A stretch of 64,000 nt of DNA from Xiphophorus maculatus. Its lineage: Eukaryota > Chordata > Actinopteri > Cyprinodontiformes > Poeciliidae. Where the stretch lies: NCBI RefSeq assembly GCF_002775205.1, contig NC_036455.1, forward strand, positions 1 to 64,000, read 5' to 3'. How positions within the stretch are numbered: position 1 is the first letter of the stretch; each line of letters starts with the position of its first letter. The position numbers and the translations under genes are program-made. A model generated the notes under the pieces. It ran no database searches, had not been told where the DNA came from, and was given only the letters and a program-made list of their open reading frames with translations. This document shows, in pieces, positions 32,069 to 42,017 of the stretch.

Positions 32069-35000
32069 TGATGCACAGTAACTTATTATTATTTTTAATT
32101 TTTTTAAATTGTTTTTGGCATGTTGTCTTTAGCCTTTTACCCATCATGGATTCTTTTAAGATAGCATCTTTGAATCTTAACGGGGCGCGGGAGGCAAAAA
32201 AAAGGGCATTAGTGTATCAAATGTTGAATCAAAAAAGAATAGATGTCATTTTCTTGCAAGAAACGCACAGCGATCTTTTGATCGAAGCAGACTGGAGAAG
32301 AGAGTGGAGGGGGGAGGTGATTCTGAGTCACGGCACCTCCAAGAATGCAGGAGTGGGCTTTGTTTTTTCTAAAGCTTTTATACCGCTTTCTATTGAAACT
32401 GAGCACGTTATACAAGGGAGGTGTCTCTTAGTAAAGATGAAGTTTGATTTTTTTAACATGGTTTTTATTAACATCTATGCTCCAATCGTCAATGCAGAGA
32501 AGAAATGTTTTTATGAGAAAATTGGGGAAAGATTGGAAAATTGTGAGACTGAAGATTATGTTTTTATAGGTGGGGATTTTAATTGCACAGAAAACGAGTT
32601 TTTAGATCGTAATCACGCAGAGCCGCACCCGGCAGCCCAACATGTCTTAAAGCAGCTGGTCTCGTCTCATAGCCTGGTGGATGTATGGAGGAGGATGCAT
32701 GCAGGTTTCAGGCAGTATACATGGTCCCACATCAAGGAAGGTAAAATCTCTTTAGCTCGTTTAGATCGTTTTTATTGTTTTAAGCATCATTTTAATGTGT
32801 TTAAAACATGCCAGATCGTACCTGTACCCTTCACAGACCATTCGTTACTTTTAGGAAGTGTTTTTATTAGAAACATTTTACCGAGAAGTGCGTATTGGCA
32901 TTTTAATTCTGCATTGATATACGATCAGAGTTTTAAAGAGGTTTTAACTTATTTTTGGACCGGTTTTAGAGAAACAAAGGCTGATTTTAGTTCAATCAAA
33001 CAGTGGTGGGACTATGGGAAGGTCCAGATTAGACTGCTGAGTCAGCAGCACACTGTCAATGTCACTCGTGACATCACTGAATCTATCAGAGATCTGGAGA
33101 TGAGTATAGTGGATTTGGAGCAACTTAGTGACACCACAGGAAATCGAGAGTATTTTGAAGCTCTCAAATCAAAAAGGCTAACTTTAGCCAACCTGCTGGA
33201 GAGTAAGGTACAAGGCGCGTTGGTCAGGTCCCGGATGCAGAACATCACAGAGATGGATGCTCCCTCTGGCTTTTTCTTTGGTCTAGAGAGGAAACAAGGT
33301 CAGAGGAAGATGATCCACTCATTGCTGTCGGACACGGGGCAGCACCTGAGCGAACCGGGGCAGATAAGGAGGAGGGCTGTGGAGTTTTATCATTCTCTGT
33401 TCCGGAGCGAATATGATGAGAGTGAGAGAATGATGGAGGAGTTCTGCGAAGAACTACCTCAGATCTATAAGGAGATCGGTACCGATCTGGAGCGCCCGCT
33501 GGGCATACAAGAGCTCCACACAGCCCTCCAGAGCATGCAGGGCCAGAAGTCCCCGGGCGTTGATGGGCTAACAGTCGAGTTTTTCAAGGCCTACTGGGAC
33601 CTTCTGGCCCAAGACATGCTCGAAATGTACAACGAGAGTCTAGCCACCGGTTCGCTCCCCACATCCTGTCGCAGGGCGGTCATCACCCTGCTGCCAAAGA
33701 AGGGCGACCTGCAGGAAATAAAAAACTGGCGCCCCGTGTCCCTCCTCTGCACGGATTACAAAATCCTTTCGAAGGCTCTGGCCACGAGACTAGGGAAAGC
33801 CATGGAGCAAGTCATCCACCGGGACCAGACCTACTGCGTCCCCGGCAGGTCCATGGTGGACAATGTCTATCTAATTCGGGACATTTTGGAAGTCTCCAGT
33901 TCATTGGGTTTACAGACAGGCTTGATTTCATTAGATCAAGAAAAGGCGTTTGACCGCGTCGAACACGACTTCCTCTGGAAAGTAATGAGGAGGTTTGGGT
34001 TCGGCGAGGGTTTTATCGCCAAGATCCAGGTGATGTACAGTGACATTGAGAGTGTGCTGAAGATCAACGGTAGCCTGTGTGCCCCTTTTAGAGTGTGTAG
34101 AGGCGTCCGACAGGGCTGTGCGCTCTCGGGGATGCTCTACGCACTCTCCCTGGAACCCCTTCTCTTGAAAATACGCTCAGAAATTCATGGTCTGGTTTTA
34201 CCTGGTTTTAACAACAAGTTGATTTTATCCGCCTATGCTGACGATGTTGTTGTTTTTATTAAAGATCAACATGATGTCAACATTTTAATCGAGATAATAG
34301 AAAAATTCTCCGTCTTGTCTGCTGCGAAGGTGAACTGGGGAAAGACCGTAGCTTTGGCCGTGGGCGAGTGGCCCGGTGGGCTACCAGTTCTCCCTCAAAG
34401 ACTCCAGTGGAAGAGAGACGGTTTTAAATATCTTGGTGTTTTTTTAGGTGGAAAGGATACTGTAAAAAGAAACTGGGAAGACTTGGAACAAAAAATACAG
34501 AATAAACTGGCAAAATGGAAATGGTTGCATAAACAAATGTCATATCGAGGAAGAGTGCTGGTTCTGAATAATTTGGTGGCGTCACAATTGTGGCACAAGC
34601 TTGCTGTTTTAGATCCTCCATCAGGACTACTAGTAAAAATACAGTCAGAGATGGTCAATTTCTTCTGGAACAACCATCACTGGGTGCCGCAGTCCGTTTT
34701 GTTTTTATCCAGAGAGGAGGGGGGCCAGGGCCTTGTCCACCTGGCCAGTAGAGCCGCTGTTTTCCGGTTGCAGTTTCTGCAAAAGTATCTAACAGGATCC
34801 CCTGTGTGGAGGGATGTGGCCAGCTGCATTCTGAGACGTGTAAATTTTCTAGGGCTGGATGCTGCTCTGTTTTTAACAAATTTTAGCCTTTTAAAGTTAA
34901 AGGGAATTCCTCAATTTTATCAAAGCGTTTTTAGATCGTGTGCATTTTTTAAATTGCACAGACCAGATAAGAATAACTCTCTGTATTGGCTTTTAGAAGA

Positions 35001-36027
35001 ACCTTTGATCTGTGGAGCAAGATTGGATGTCAGCGATAATGCCGTTCCGGGTTTTTCTGAAGTGTTGTCTGAGTCCAGAACGGTAACTCTACGGCAACTG
35101 ATCCAGGCGTCCGGACCGGACTTTGATAATGCCCAGGAGGTTGCCTCGGTCATTGGAATACGGTCCGTCAGATTGACGAGGCGCTTCTTGGAGAGGGTGA
35201 AAAATCGGTTGACCGCCGAGGAGAGGAGGCTCCTACAATGGTACGAGAAGGAGGAGTGCCTGCCGGATTCCACTGACCCGTTCCCAGAAATGTTTCTGGA
35301 CCCGGATTTTGAGGAGGACAGTGGTCCCTTACTGCAGAGCACAGACTCGAAGATGGACCTCTGTAAAACAGGTCCAAAAATACTCTATAGATACTGTACA
35401 AAACTCTTAAACAAAAGGACCCTCCAAAAAAGAGAAGTGAGTGTGTGGGACAGCAAGTTCGGAGGACAGAAAACTCACTGGAGAACCTTGTATAAGCCTC
35501 CAATCAAGAAAAGGACTGGTGACCTTCAGTGGAGGATCCTTCACGGAGCCATTGCCACCAATTCTTTTTTATCTGTCATCAGTCCTGGGGTTTTAAACGA
35601 GTGTCCTTTTTGCAAGATGTCCGAGAGTGTTTTTCATGTTTTTATAGATTGTGCACGGCTAACTAGTTTTTTTAATCTTTTATCGACTTTTTTTAGTTTT
35701 TTTCATATGGTTTTTTCTAATGCTGTCTTTATCAATGGAGCACATCATAGTAAAACCACTAGTTTTAAATCCCGGATTTTAAATTATTTAATTTCCGAAG
35801 CCAAAATGGCTATTTATATTACTCGACGGGACAGAATGCAGGCTGGACCTCAATTTGATGCTGTGACTCTGTGGAAGGTCAACGTCAAAGCCAGGTTGAG
35901 GTTGGAGTTTTGTTTCCACAGAGCCACTGGGAATTTGTCAGGGTTTTTAAGCTTGTGGGGTTTTCAAAATGTATTGTGCACCATTTCAGACCAGAAGGAT
36001 TTATTTTATAACAAATTGTTATTGTGA
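32068..36027 (+). CDS. LINE B ORF2: endonuclease-reverse transcriptase
   Basis: 1319 residues if read from the overlapping TAATG; the conserved MDSFKIASLNLNGARE starts at Met27. Endonuclease motifs include the catalytic-type Asn36 and Glu65 (LQETHSD), GGDFNCTEN and TDHSLL. Reverse transcriptase: SPGVDGL near 494, KAFDRVEHD, CRGVRQGCALSG, YADD at 723-726. The C-terminal CPFCKMSESVFHVFIDC cluster begins near residue 1179. The whole frame is open. The 26 residues before Met27 are hydrophobic and poorly conserved against A, so they may be untranslated or unimportant. Confidence 0.9.
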   Translation: MMHSNLLLFLIFLNCFWHVVFSLLPIMDSFKIASLNLNGAREAKKRALVYQMLNQKRIDVIFLQETHSDLLIEADWRREWRGEVILSHGTSKNAGVGFVFSKAFIPLSIETEHVIQGRCLLVKMKFDFFNMVFINIYAPIVNAEKKCFYEKIGERLENCETEDYVFIGGDFNCTENEFLDRNHAEPHPAAQHVLKQLVSSHSLVDVWRRMHAGFRQYTWSHIKEGKISLARLDRFYCFKHHFNVFKTCQIVPVPFTDHSLLLGSVFIRNILPRSAYWHFNSALIYDQSFKEVLTYFWTGFRETKADFSSIKQWWDYGKVQIRLLSQQHTVNVTRDITESIRDLEMSIVDLEQLSDTTGNREYFEALKSKRLTLANLLESKVQGALVRSRMQNITEMDAPSGFFFGLERKQGQRKMIHSLLSDTGQHLSEPGQIRRRAVEFYHSLFRSEYDESERMMEEFCEELPQIYKEIGTDLERPLGIQELHTALQSMQGQKSPGVDGLTVEFFKAYWDLLAQDMLEMYNESLATGSLPTSCRRAVITLLPKKGDLQEIKNWRPVSLLCTDYKILSKALATRLGKAMEQVIHRDQTYCVPGRSMVDNVYLIRDILEVSSSLGLQTGLISLDQEKAFDRVEHDFLWKVMRRFGFGEGFIAKIQVMYSDIESVLKINGSLCAPFRVCRGVRQGCALSGMLYALSLEPLLLKIRSEIHGLVLPGFNNKLILSAYADDVVVFIKDQHDVNILIEIIEKFSVLSAAKVNWGKTVALAVGEWPGGLPVLPQRLQWKRDGFKYLGVFLGGKDTVKRNWEDLEQKIQNKLAKWKWLHKQMSYRGRVLVLNNLVASQLWHKLAVLDPPSGLLVKIQSEMVNFFWNNHHWVPQSVLFLSREEGGQGLVHLASRAAVFRLQFLQKYLTGSPVWRDVASCILRRVNFLGLDAALFLTNFSLLKLKGIPQFYQSVFRSCAFFKLHRPDKNNSLYWLLEEPLICGARLDVSDNAVPGFSEVLSESRTVTLRQLIQASGPDFDNAQEVASVIGIRSVRLTRRFLERVKNRLTAEERRLLQWYEKEECLPDSTDPFPEMFLDPDFEEDSGPLLQSTDSKMDLCKTGPKILYRYCTKLLNKRTLQKREVSVWDSKFGGQKTHWRTLYKPPIKKRTGDLQWRILHGAIATNSFLSVISPGVLNECPFCKMSESVFHVFIDCARLTSFFNLLSTFFSFFHMVFSNAVFINGAHHSKTTSFKSRILNYLISEAKMAIYITRRDRMQAGPQFDAVTLWKVNVKARLRLEFCFHRATGNLSGFLSLWGFQNVLCTISDQKDLFYNKLLL

Positions 36028-36135
36028 ATATGTATATTTATTTTTTATGTATTGATTAGTGCCTTGATTTAAGGGAATAATGTGACAAAAATAGGTTTAT
36101 TGTATAATAAATGTTTTGTGAAAAATCAAAAAAAT

Positions 36136-36145
36136 CTTCTTCTTC
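36136..36145. repeat. Short TTC run between LINE B and C
   Basis: Only about 10 bp of TTC repeat separates B from C, against 37 bp between A and B. Confidence 0.9.
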
Positions 36146-36365
36146 GTGTGAGAGGAGGGTGAGTGGAGAGCGGAAGAAGAGTGAGAGAGAGAGCGAGTGT
36201 GTACTTTTCTATCTTTGTTTTGTCTTACTGTTTTTCACTAGGTGTTTTGTTTTTCATTTGTTTAATTGTGTTTTTGTGTTAGTTGGTCACATTTTAGGGG
36301 GGTTTTTCGTTTAGTTTAGGTGTGGCCGTCGGGCGTGCCTGGCTTGCCGGCGTCTGACGGCAACA

Positions 36366-37832
36366 ATGGTGGGTGGTGTCGGTGGTGGGTTTTTCTCCAC
36401 GCTGACACGGAAGAACGGTATCAAGGTGGGTGCTGGTTCTCCGTGCAGCGTGGAGGAAGTTTGTTTGGCTGTAGGGGAAATGATTGGACACGGGAATATA
36501 AGGTCGGCGGCACGAATGAATGGAGCGGTGGTATTGTTTGTTGCAAAAGTGGAACATGCACAACAGGTGGTGGAAAAAGGTGTGTCGGTGAATGGGTTAT
36601 TTTTACAAGTTACACCGCTCACGCTACCAGCCACTAAGATAATGTTGTCAAATATACCCCCTTTTATCAGCGACGAGTTCTTGATAAAAGAATTGTCGAG
36701 GCACGGCAAAGTGGTGTCACCGATCAAAAAAATCCCTTCCGGGTGTAAATCACCGCTACTGAAACATGTTGTTTCTCATCGGAGACAATTATTCATGATT
36801 TTGAATAAAAAAGATGAGGAAATGAATTTGCGGTTTCACGTTAGAGTGGATGATTTTGATTATGTGCTGTTTGCAACATCAGGTCAGATGAAATGCTTTG
36901 GATGTGGACAGGAGGGCCACGTAATAAAAATGTGCCCGGATAAGGCAGAGTCGGCCAGGCCGGATTCAGAAAAGCAGCAACCCGCTGCTGCTGAGCAGAG
37001 TGGGGGAACAGGCAGCGAGGTTGTTGTGGAGGGAGAACTTGCTGCTGCTGCAGCAGCGGAGAAGCCAGCTGCTGCTGAAGCGGCGGGGGAACCCGACGCC
37101 GCGGTGGGGGATTTGGGGGCAGCGGAGGAGGTGGTGGTGGAAGCCACTGTTGAGGGGTCAATAGAGGATAGTAGTAGGAGTGTGTATGCGGAAAAAGATG
37201 AGAGCACGGTGGTGTGTGGAGGTGGGACAATTGGTGATGCAGGTGAGAGTGTAGAGGGGGGAGGAGGTGATGTACAGGAAGAGCAGGAGGGAGTGCAGGA
37301 TGATGTGGAACATCTAGTGTGTGGAGACAAGGGGGAGAGAGGGGAAGTGCAGGCGCATGAACAGGTTGAAGGAAAATATAGTGAAAAGTCGGTTAAAGGA
37401 GGTGGAGAAGAGAGGGATATGGGTGGGGCGGAGAAAGAGATGGATTTAGAGGTTTGTTATTCAGCAAAGAGGCGAAGCAAAAGGAGAAATGTGGTTACTG
37501 CTGAACAGGCTAGTAAACAAGCTAGTAAGTTAGCTGTAGAAAGGAAAGAGGTGTCGGAGAGCAGTGATGAAGAGAGCTGGTTTTCCGACACCAGTGAGGT
37601 TTCAATGTCACAAGCAAGCAAAGAACCAAGGTACCCGGTAGAATTATTCAAGACCTTTTTAAAACAAACAAAAGGATTAAAAGGAATAAAACTTGAAAGC
37701 TATTTCCCTGATCTAAAAATATTTTATTTCTCTGCGAGGCATTATGTAAAAAACAAAGAGGTGTCAGGTTTTACAAATACAGAGGTTTTTAGGTTAAAGA
37801 AAATAATGACCAAAGCCAGAAAACAGTTTTAA
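36366..37832 (+). CDS. LINE C ORF1: RNA-binding protein with CCHC knuckle
   Basis: 488 residues, with one residue (Gly4 for Val4) different from the ORF1 of B. Same layout: RRM-like segment, CCHC knuckle at about 177-190, acidic low-complexity region, basic C-terminus. It ends in TAATG, so ORF2 starts on the last base of the stop codon. Confidence 0.85.
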   Translation: MVGGVGGGFFSTLTRKNGIKVGAGSPCSVEEVCLAVGEMIGHGNIRSAARMNGAVVLFVAKVEHAQQVVEKGVSVNGLFLQVTPLTLPATKIMLSNIPPFISDEFLIKELSRHGKVVSPIKKIPSGCKSPLLKHVVSHRRQLFMILNKKDEEMNLRFHVRVDDFDYVLFATSGQMKCFGCGQEGHVIKMCPDKAESARPDSEKQQPAAAEQSGGTGSEVVVEGELAAAAAAEKPAAAEAAGEPDAAVGDLGAAEEVVVEATVEGSIEDSSRSVYAEKDESTVVCGGGTIGDAGESVEGGGGDVQEEQEGVQDDVEHLVCGDKGERGEVQAHEQVEGKYSEKSVKGGGEERDMGGAEKEMDLEVCYSAKRRSKRRNVVTAEQASKQASKLAVERKEVSESSDEESWFSDTSEVSMSQASKEPRYPVELFKTFLKQTKGLKGIKLESYFPDLKIFYFSARHYVKNKEVSGFTNTEVFRLKKIMTKARKQF

Positions 37833-40800
37833 TGATGCACAGTAACTTTTTAATATTTTTAATTTTTTTAAATTGTTTTTGGCATGTTGTCTTTAGCCTT
37901 TTACCCATCATGGATTCTTTTAAGATAGCATCTTTGAATCTTAACGGGGCGCGGGAGGCAAAAAAAAGGGCATTAGTGTATCAAATGTTGAATCAAAAAA
38001 GAATAGATGTCATTTTCTTGCAAGAAACGCACAGCGATCTTTTGATCGAAGCAGACTGGAGAAGAGAGTGGAGGGGGGAGGTGATTCTGAGTCACGGCAC
38101 CTCCAAGAATGCAGGAGTGGGCTTTGTTTTTTCTAAAGCTTTTATCCCACTTTCTATTGAAACTGAGCACGTTATACAAGGGAGGTGTCTCTTAGTAAAG
38201 ATGAAGTTTGATTTTTTTAACATGGTTTTTATTAACATCTATGCTCCAATCGTCAATGCAGAGAAGAAATGTTTTTATGAGAAAATTGGGGAAAGATTGG
38301 AAAATTGTGAGACTGAAGATTATGTTTTTATAGGTGGGGATTTTAATTGCACAGAAAACGAGTTTTTAGATCGTAATCACGCAGAGCCGCACCCGGCAGC
38401 CCAACATGTCTTAAAGCAGCTGGTCTCGTCTCATAGCCTGGTGGATGTATGGAGGAGGATGCATGCAGGTTTCAGGCAGTATACATGGTCCCACATCAAG
38501 GAAGGTAAAATCTCTTTAGCTCGTTTAGATCGTTTTTATTGTTTTAAGCATCATTTTAATGTGTTTAAAACATCCCAGATCGTACCTGTACCCTTCACAG
38601 ACCATTCGTTACTTTTAGGAAGTGTTTTTATTAGAAACATTTTACCGAGAAGTGCGTATTGGCATTTTAATTCTGCATTGATATACGATCAGAGTTTTAA
38701 AGAGGTTTTAACTTATTTTTGGACCGGTTTTAGAGAAACAAAGGCTGATTTTAGTTCAATCAAACAGTGGTGGGACTATGGGAAGGTCCAGATTAGACTG
38801 CTGAGTCAGCAGCACACTGTCAATGTCACTCGTGACATCACTGAATCTATCAGAGATCTGGAGATGAGTATAGTGGATTTGGAGCAACTTAGTGACACCA
38901 CAGGAAATCGAGAGTATTTTGAAGCTCTCAAATCAAAAAGGCTAACTTTAGCCAACCTGCTGGAGAGTAAGGTACAAGGCGCGTTGGTCAGGTCCCGGAT
39001 GCAGAACATCACAGAGATGGATGCTCCCTCTGGCTTTTTCTTTGGTCTAGAGAGGAAACAAGGTCAGAGGAAGATGATCCACTCATTGCTGTCGGACACG
39101 GGGCAGCACCTGAGCGAACCGGGGCAGATAAGGAGGAGGGCTGTGGAGTTTTATCATTCTCTGTTCCGGAGCGAATATGATGAGAGTGAGAGAATGATGG
39201 AGGAGTTCTGCGAAGAACTACCTCAGATCTATAAGGAGATCGGTACCGATCTGGAGCGCCCGCTGGGCATACAAGAGCTCCACACAGCCCTCCAGAGCAT
39301 GCAGGGCCAGAAGTCCCCGGGCGTTGATGGGCTAACAGTCGAGTTTTTCAAGGCCTACTGGGACCTTCTGGCCCAAGACATGCTCGAAATGTACAACGAG
39401 AGTCTAGCCACCGGTTCGCTCCCCACATCCTGTCGCAGGGCGGTCATCACCCTGCTGCCAAAGAAGGGCGACCTGCAGGAAATAAAAAACTGGCGCCCCG
39501 TGTCCCTCCTCTGCACGGATTACAAAATCCTTTCGAAGGCTCTGGCCACGAGACTAGGGAAAGCCATGGAGCAAGTCATCCACCGGGACCAGACCTACTG
39601 CGTCCCCGGCAGGTCCATGGTGGACAATGTCTATCTAATTCGGGACATTTTGGAAGTCTCCAGTTCATTGGGTTTACAGACAGGCTTGATTTCATTAGAT
39701 CAAGAAAAGGCGTTTGACCGCGTCGAACACGACTTCCTCTGGAAAGTAATGAGGAGGTTTGGGTTCGGCGAGGGTTTTATCGCCAAGATCCAGGTGATGT
39801 ACAGTGACATTGAGAGTGTGCTGAAGATCAACGGTAGCCTGTGTGCCCCTTTTAGAGTGTGTAGAGGCGTCCGACAGGGCTGTGCGCTCTCGGGGATGCT
39901 CTACGCACTCTCCCTGGAACCCCTTCTCTTGAAAATACGCTCAGAAATTCATGGTCTGGTTTTACCTGGTTTTAACAACAAGTTGATTTTATCCGCCTAT
40001 GCTGACGATGTTGTTGTTTTTATTAAAGATCAACATGATGTCAACATTTTAATCGAGATAATAGAAAAATTCTCCGTCTTGTCTGCTGCGAAGGTGAACT
40101 GGGGAAAGACCGTAGCTTTGGCCGTGGGCGAGTGGCCCGGTGGGCTACCAGTTCTCCCTCAAAGACTCCAGTGGAAGAGAGACGGTTTTAAATATCTTGG
40201 TGTTTTTTTAGGTGGAAAGGATACTGTAAAAAGAAACTGGGAAGACTTGGAACAAAAAATACAGAATAAACTGGCAAAATGGAAATGGTTGCATAAACAA
40301 ATGTCATATCGAGGAAGAGTGCTGGTTCTGAATAATTTGGTGGCGTCACAATTGTGGCACAAGCTTGCTGTTTTAGATCCTCCATCAGGACTACTAGTAA
40401 AAATACAGTCAGAGATGGTCAATTTCTTCTGGAACAACCATCACTGGGTGCCGCAGTCCGTTTTGTTTTTATCCAGAGAGGAGGGGGGCCAGGGCCTTGT
40501 CCAACTGGCCAGTAGAGCCGCTGTTTTCCGGTTGCAGTTTCTGCAAAAGTATCTAACAGGATCCCCTGTGTGGAGGGATGTGGCCAGCTGCATTCTGAGA
40601 CGTGTAAATTTTCTAGGGCTGGATGCTGCTCTGTTTTTAACAAATTTTAGCCTTTTAAAGTTAAAGGGAATTCCTCAATTTTATCAAAGCGTTTTTAGAT
40701 CGTGTGCATTTTTTAAATTGCACAGACCAGATAAGAATAACTCTCTGTATTGGCTTTTAGAAGAACCTTTGATCTGTGGAGCAAGATTGGATGTCAGCGA

Positions 40801-41791
40801 TAATGCCGTTCCGGGTTTTTCTGAAGTGTTGTCTGAGTCCAGAACGGTAACTCTACGGCAACTGATCCAGGCGTCCGGACCGGACTTTGATAATGCCCAG
40901 GAGGTTGCCTCGGTCATTGGAATACGGTCCGTCAGATTGACGAGGCGCTTCTTGGAGAGGGTGAAAAATCGGTTGACCGCCGAGGAGAGGAGGCTCCTAC
41001 AATGGTACGAGAAGGAGGAGTGCCTGCCGGATTCCACTGACCCGTTCCCAGAAATGTTTCTGGACCCGGATTTTGAGGAGGACAGTGGTCCCTTACTGCA
41101 GAGCACAGACTCGAAGATGGACCTGTGTAAAACAGGTCCAAAAATACTGTATAGATACTGTACAAAACTCTTAAACAAAAGGACCCTCCAAAAAAGAGAA
41201 GTGAGTGTGTGGGACAGCAAGTTCGGAGGACAGAAAACTCACTGGAGAACCTTGTATAAGCCTCCAATCAAGAAAAGGACTGGTGACCTTCAGTGGAGGA
41301 TCCTTCACGGAGCCATTGCCACCAATTCTTTTTTATCTGTCATCAGTCCTGGGGTTTTAAACGAGTGTCCTTTTTGCAAGATGTCCGAGAGTGTTTTTCA
41401 TGTTTTTATAGATTGTGCACGGCTAACTAGTTTTTTTAATCTTTTATCGACTTTTTTTAGTTTTTTTCATATGGTTTTTTCTAATGCTGTCTTTATCAAT
41501 GGAGTACATCATAGTAAAACCACTAGTTTTAAATCCCGGATTTTAAATTATTTAATTTCCGAAGCCAAAATGGCTATTTATATTACTCGACGGGACAGGA
41601 TGCAGGCTGGACCTCAATTTGATGCTGTGACTCTGTGGAAGGTCAACGTCAAAGCCAGGTTGAGGTTAGAGTTTTGTTTCCACAGAGCCACTGGGAATTT
41701 GTCGGGGTTTTTAAGCTTGTGGGGTTTTCAAAATGTATTGTGCACCATTTCAGACCAGAAGGATTTATTTTATAACAAATTGTTATTGTGA
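37832..41791 (+). CDS. LINE C ORF2: endonuclease-reverse transcriptase
   Basis: 1319 residues, fully open. I count five amino-acid differences from the ORF2 of B: two in the hydrophobic leader (residues 6 and 8), one Cys/Ser in the endonuclease region (FKTSQIV), one His/Gln (GLVQLAS) and one Ala/Val (INGVHH). All endonuclease, YADD and C-terminal Cys/His motifs are retained. With B it is a good candidate for a recently active source copy. Confidence 0.9.
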   Translation: MMHSNFLIFLIFLNCFWHVVFSLLPIMDSFKIASLNLNGAREAKKRALVYQMLNQKRIDVIFLQETHSDLLIEADWRREWRGEVILSHGTSKNAGVGFVFSKAFIPLSIETEHVIQGRCLLVKMKFDFFNMVFINIYAPIVNAEKKCFYEKIGERLENCETEDYVFIGGDFNCTENEFLDRNHAEPHPAAQHVLKQLVSSHSLVDVWRRMHAGFRQYTWSHIKEGKISLARLDRFYCFKHHFNVFKTSQIVPVPFTDHSLLLGSVFIRNILPRSAYWHFNSALIYDQSFKEVLTYFWTGFRETKADFSSIKQWWDYGKVQIRLLSQQHTVNVTRDITESIRDLEMSIVDLEQLSDTTGNREYFEALKSKRLTLANLLESKVQGALVRSRMQNITEMDAPSGFFFGLERKQGQRKMIHSLLSDTGQHLSEPGQIRRRAVEFYHSLFRSEYDESERMMEEFCEELPQIYKEIGTDLERPLGIQELHTALQSMQGQKSPGVDGLTVEFFKAYWDLLAQDMLEMYNESLATGSLPTSCRRAVITLLPKKGDLQEIKNWRPVSLLCTDYKILSKALATRLGKAMEQVIHRDQTYCVPGRSMVDNVYLIRDILEVSSSLGLQTGLISLDQEKAFDRVEHDFLWKVMRRFGFGEGFIAKIQVMYSDIESVLKINGSLCAPFRVCRGVRQGCALSGMLYALSLEPLLLKIRSEIHGLVLPGFNNKLILSAYADDVVVFIKDQHDVNILIEIIEKFSVLSAAKVNWGKTVALAVGEWPGGLPVLPQRLQWKRDGFKYLGVFLGGKDTVKRNWEDLEQKIQNKLAKWKWLHKQMSYRGRVLVLNNLVASQLWHKLAVLDPPSGLLVKIQSEMVNFFWNNHHWVPQSVLFLSREEGGQGLVQLASRAAVFRLQFLQKYLTGSPVWRDVASCILRRVNFLGLDAALFLTNFSLLKLKGIPQFYQSVFRSCAFFKLHRPDKNNSLYWLLEEPLICGARLDVSDNAVPGFSEVLSESRTVTLRQLIQASGPDFDNAQEVASVIGIRSVRLTRRFLERVKNRLTAEERRLLQWYEKEECLPDSTDPFPEMFLDPDFEEDSGPLLQSTDSKMDLCKTGPKILYRYCTKLLNKRTLQKREVSVWDSKFGGQKTHWRTLYKPPIKKRTGDLQWRILHGAIATNSFLSVISPGVLNECPFCKMSESVFHVFIDCARLTSFFNLLSTFFSFFHMVFSNAVFINGVHHSKTTSFKSRILNYLISEAKMAIYITRRDRMQAGPQFDAVTLWKVNVKARLRLEFCFHRATGNLSGFLSLWGFQNVLCTISDQKDLFYNKLLL

Positions 41792-41901
41792 ATATGTATA
41801 TTTATTTTTTATGTATTGATTAGTGCCTTGATTTAAGGGAATAATGTGACAAAAATAGGTTTATTGTATAATAAATGTTTTGTGAAAAATCAAAAAAAAA
41901 T

Positions 41902-41931
41902 CTTCTTCTTCTTCTTCTTCTTCTTCTTCTT
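41902..41931. repeat. (TTC)n right of LINE array
   Basis: About 30 bp of TTC. Read on the minus strand it is the GAA-type tail directly following the 3' end of the I-group LINE at 41932. Confidence 0.9.
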
Positions 41932-42017
41932 TTCTATTATGGCGGATCACAAGCAACTTTAAGGTGCATACCGCCACCTACTGTACATGAGTGTGTAGCA
42001 ACATTACTTCACATCTA

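Larger units (their letters stand above)
30382..36135 (+). mobile_element. LINE B: full-length Tx1-clade LINE in (TTC)n
   Basis: About 5.75 kb with the same ends and layout as A: 5' UTR of 220 nt, ORF1, ORF2 overlapping by one base, and a 3' UTR of 108 nt ending ...AAAAAAAT before TTC. Nearly identical to C over its whole length, and clearly diverged from A. Confidence 0.9.
36146..41901 (+). mobile_element. LINE C: full-length Tx1-clade LINE in (TTC)n
   Basis: About 5.76 kb and nearly identical to B in both UTRs and both ORFs. It is followed by a 30-bp TTC run and then the 3' end of the minus-strand I-group LINE. Confidence 0.9.

Noticed and set aside
32060-32070. TAATG overlap suggesting a bacterial-type operon
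   Set aside because: The flanking genes are Tx1-clade LINE ORFs in vertebrate DNA; overlapping ORFs are known in LINEs.
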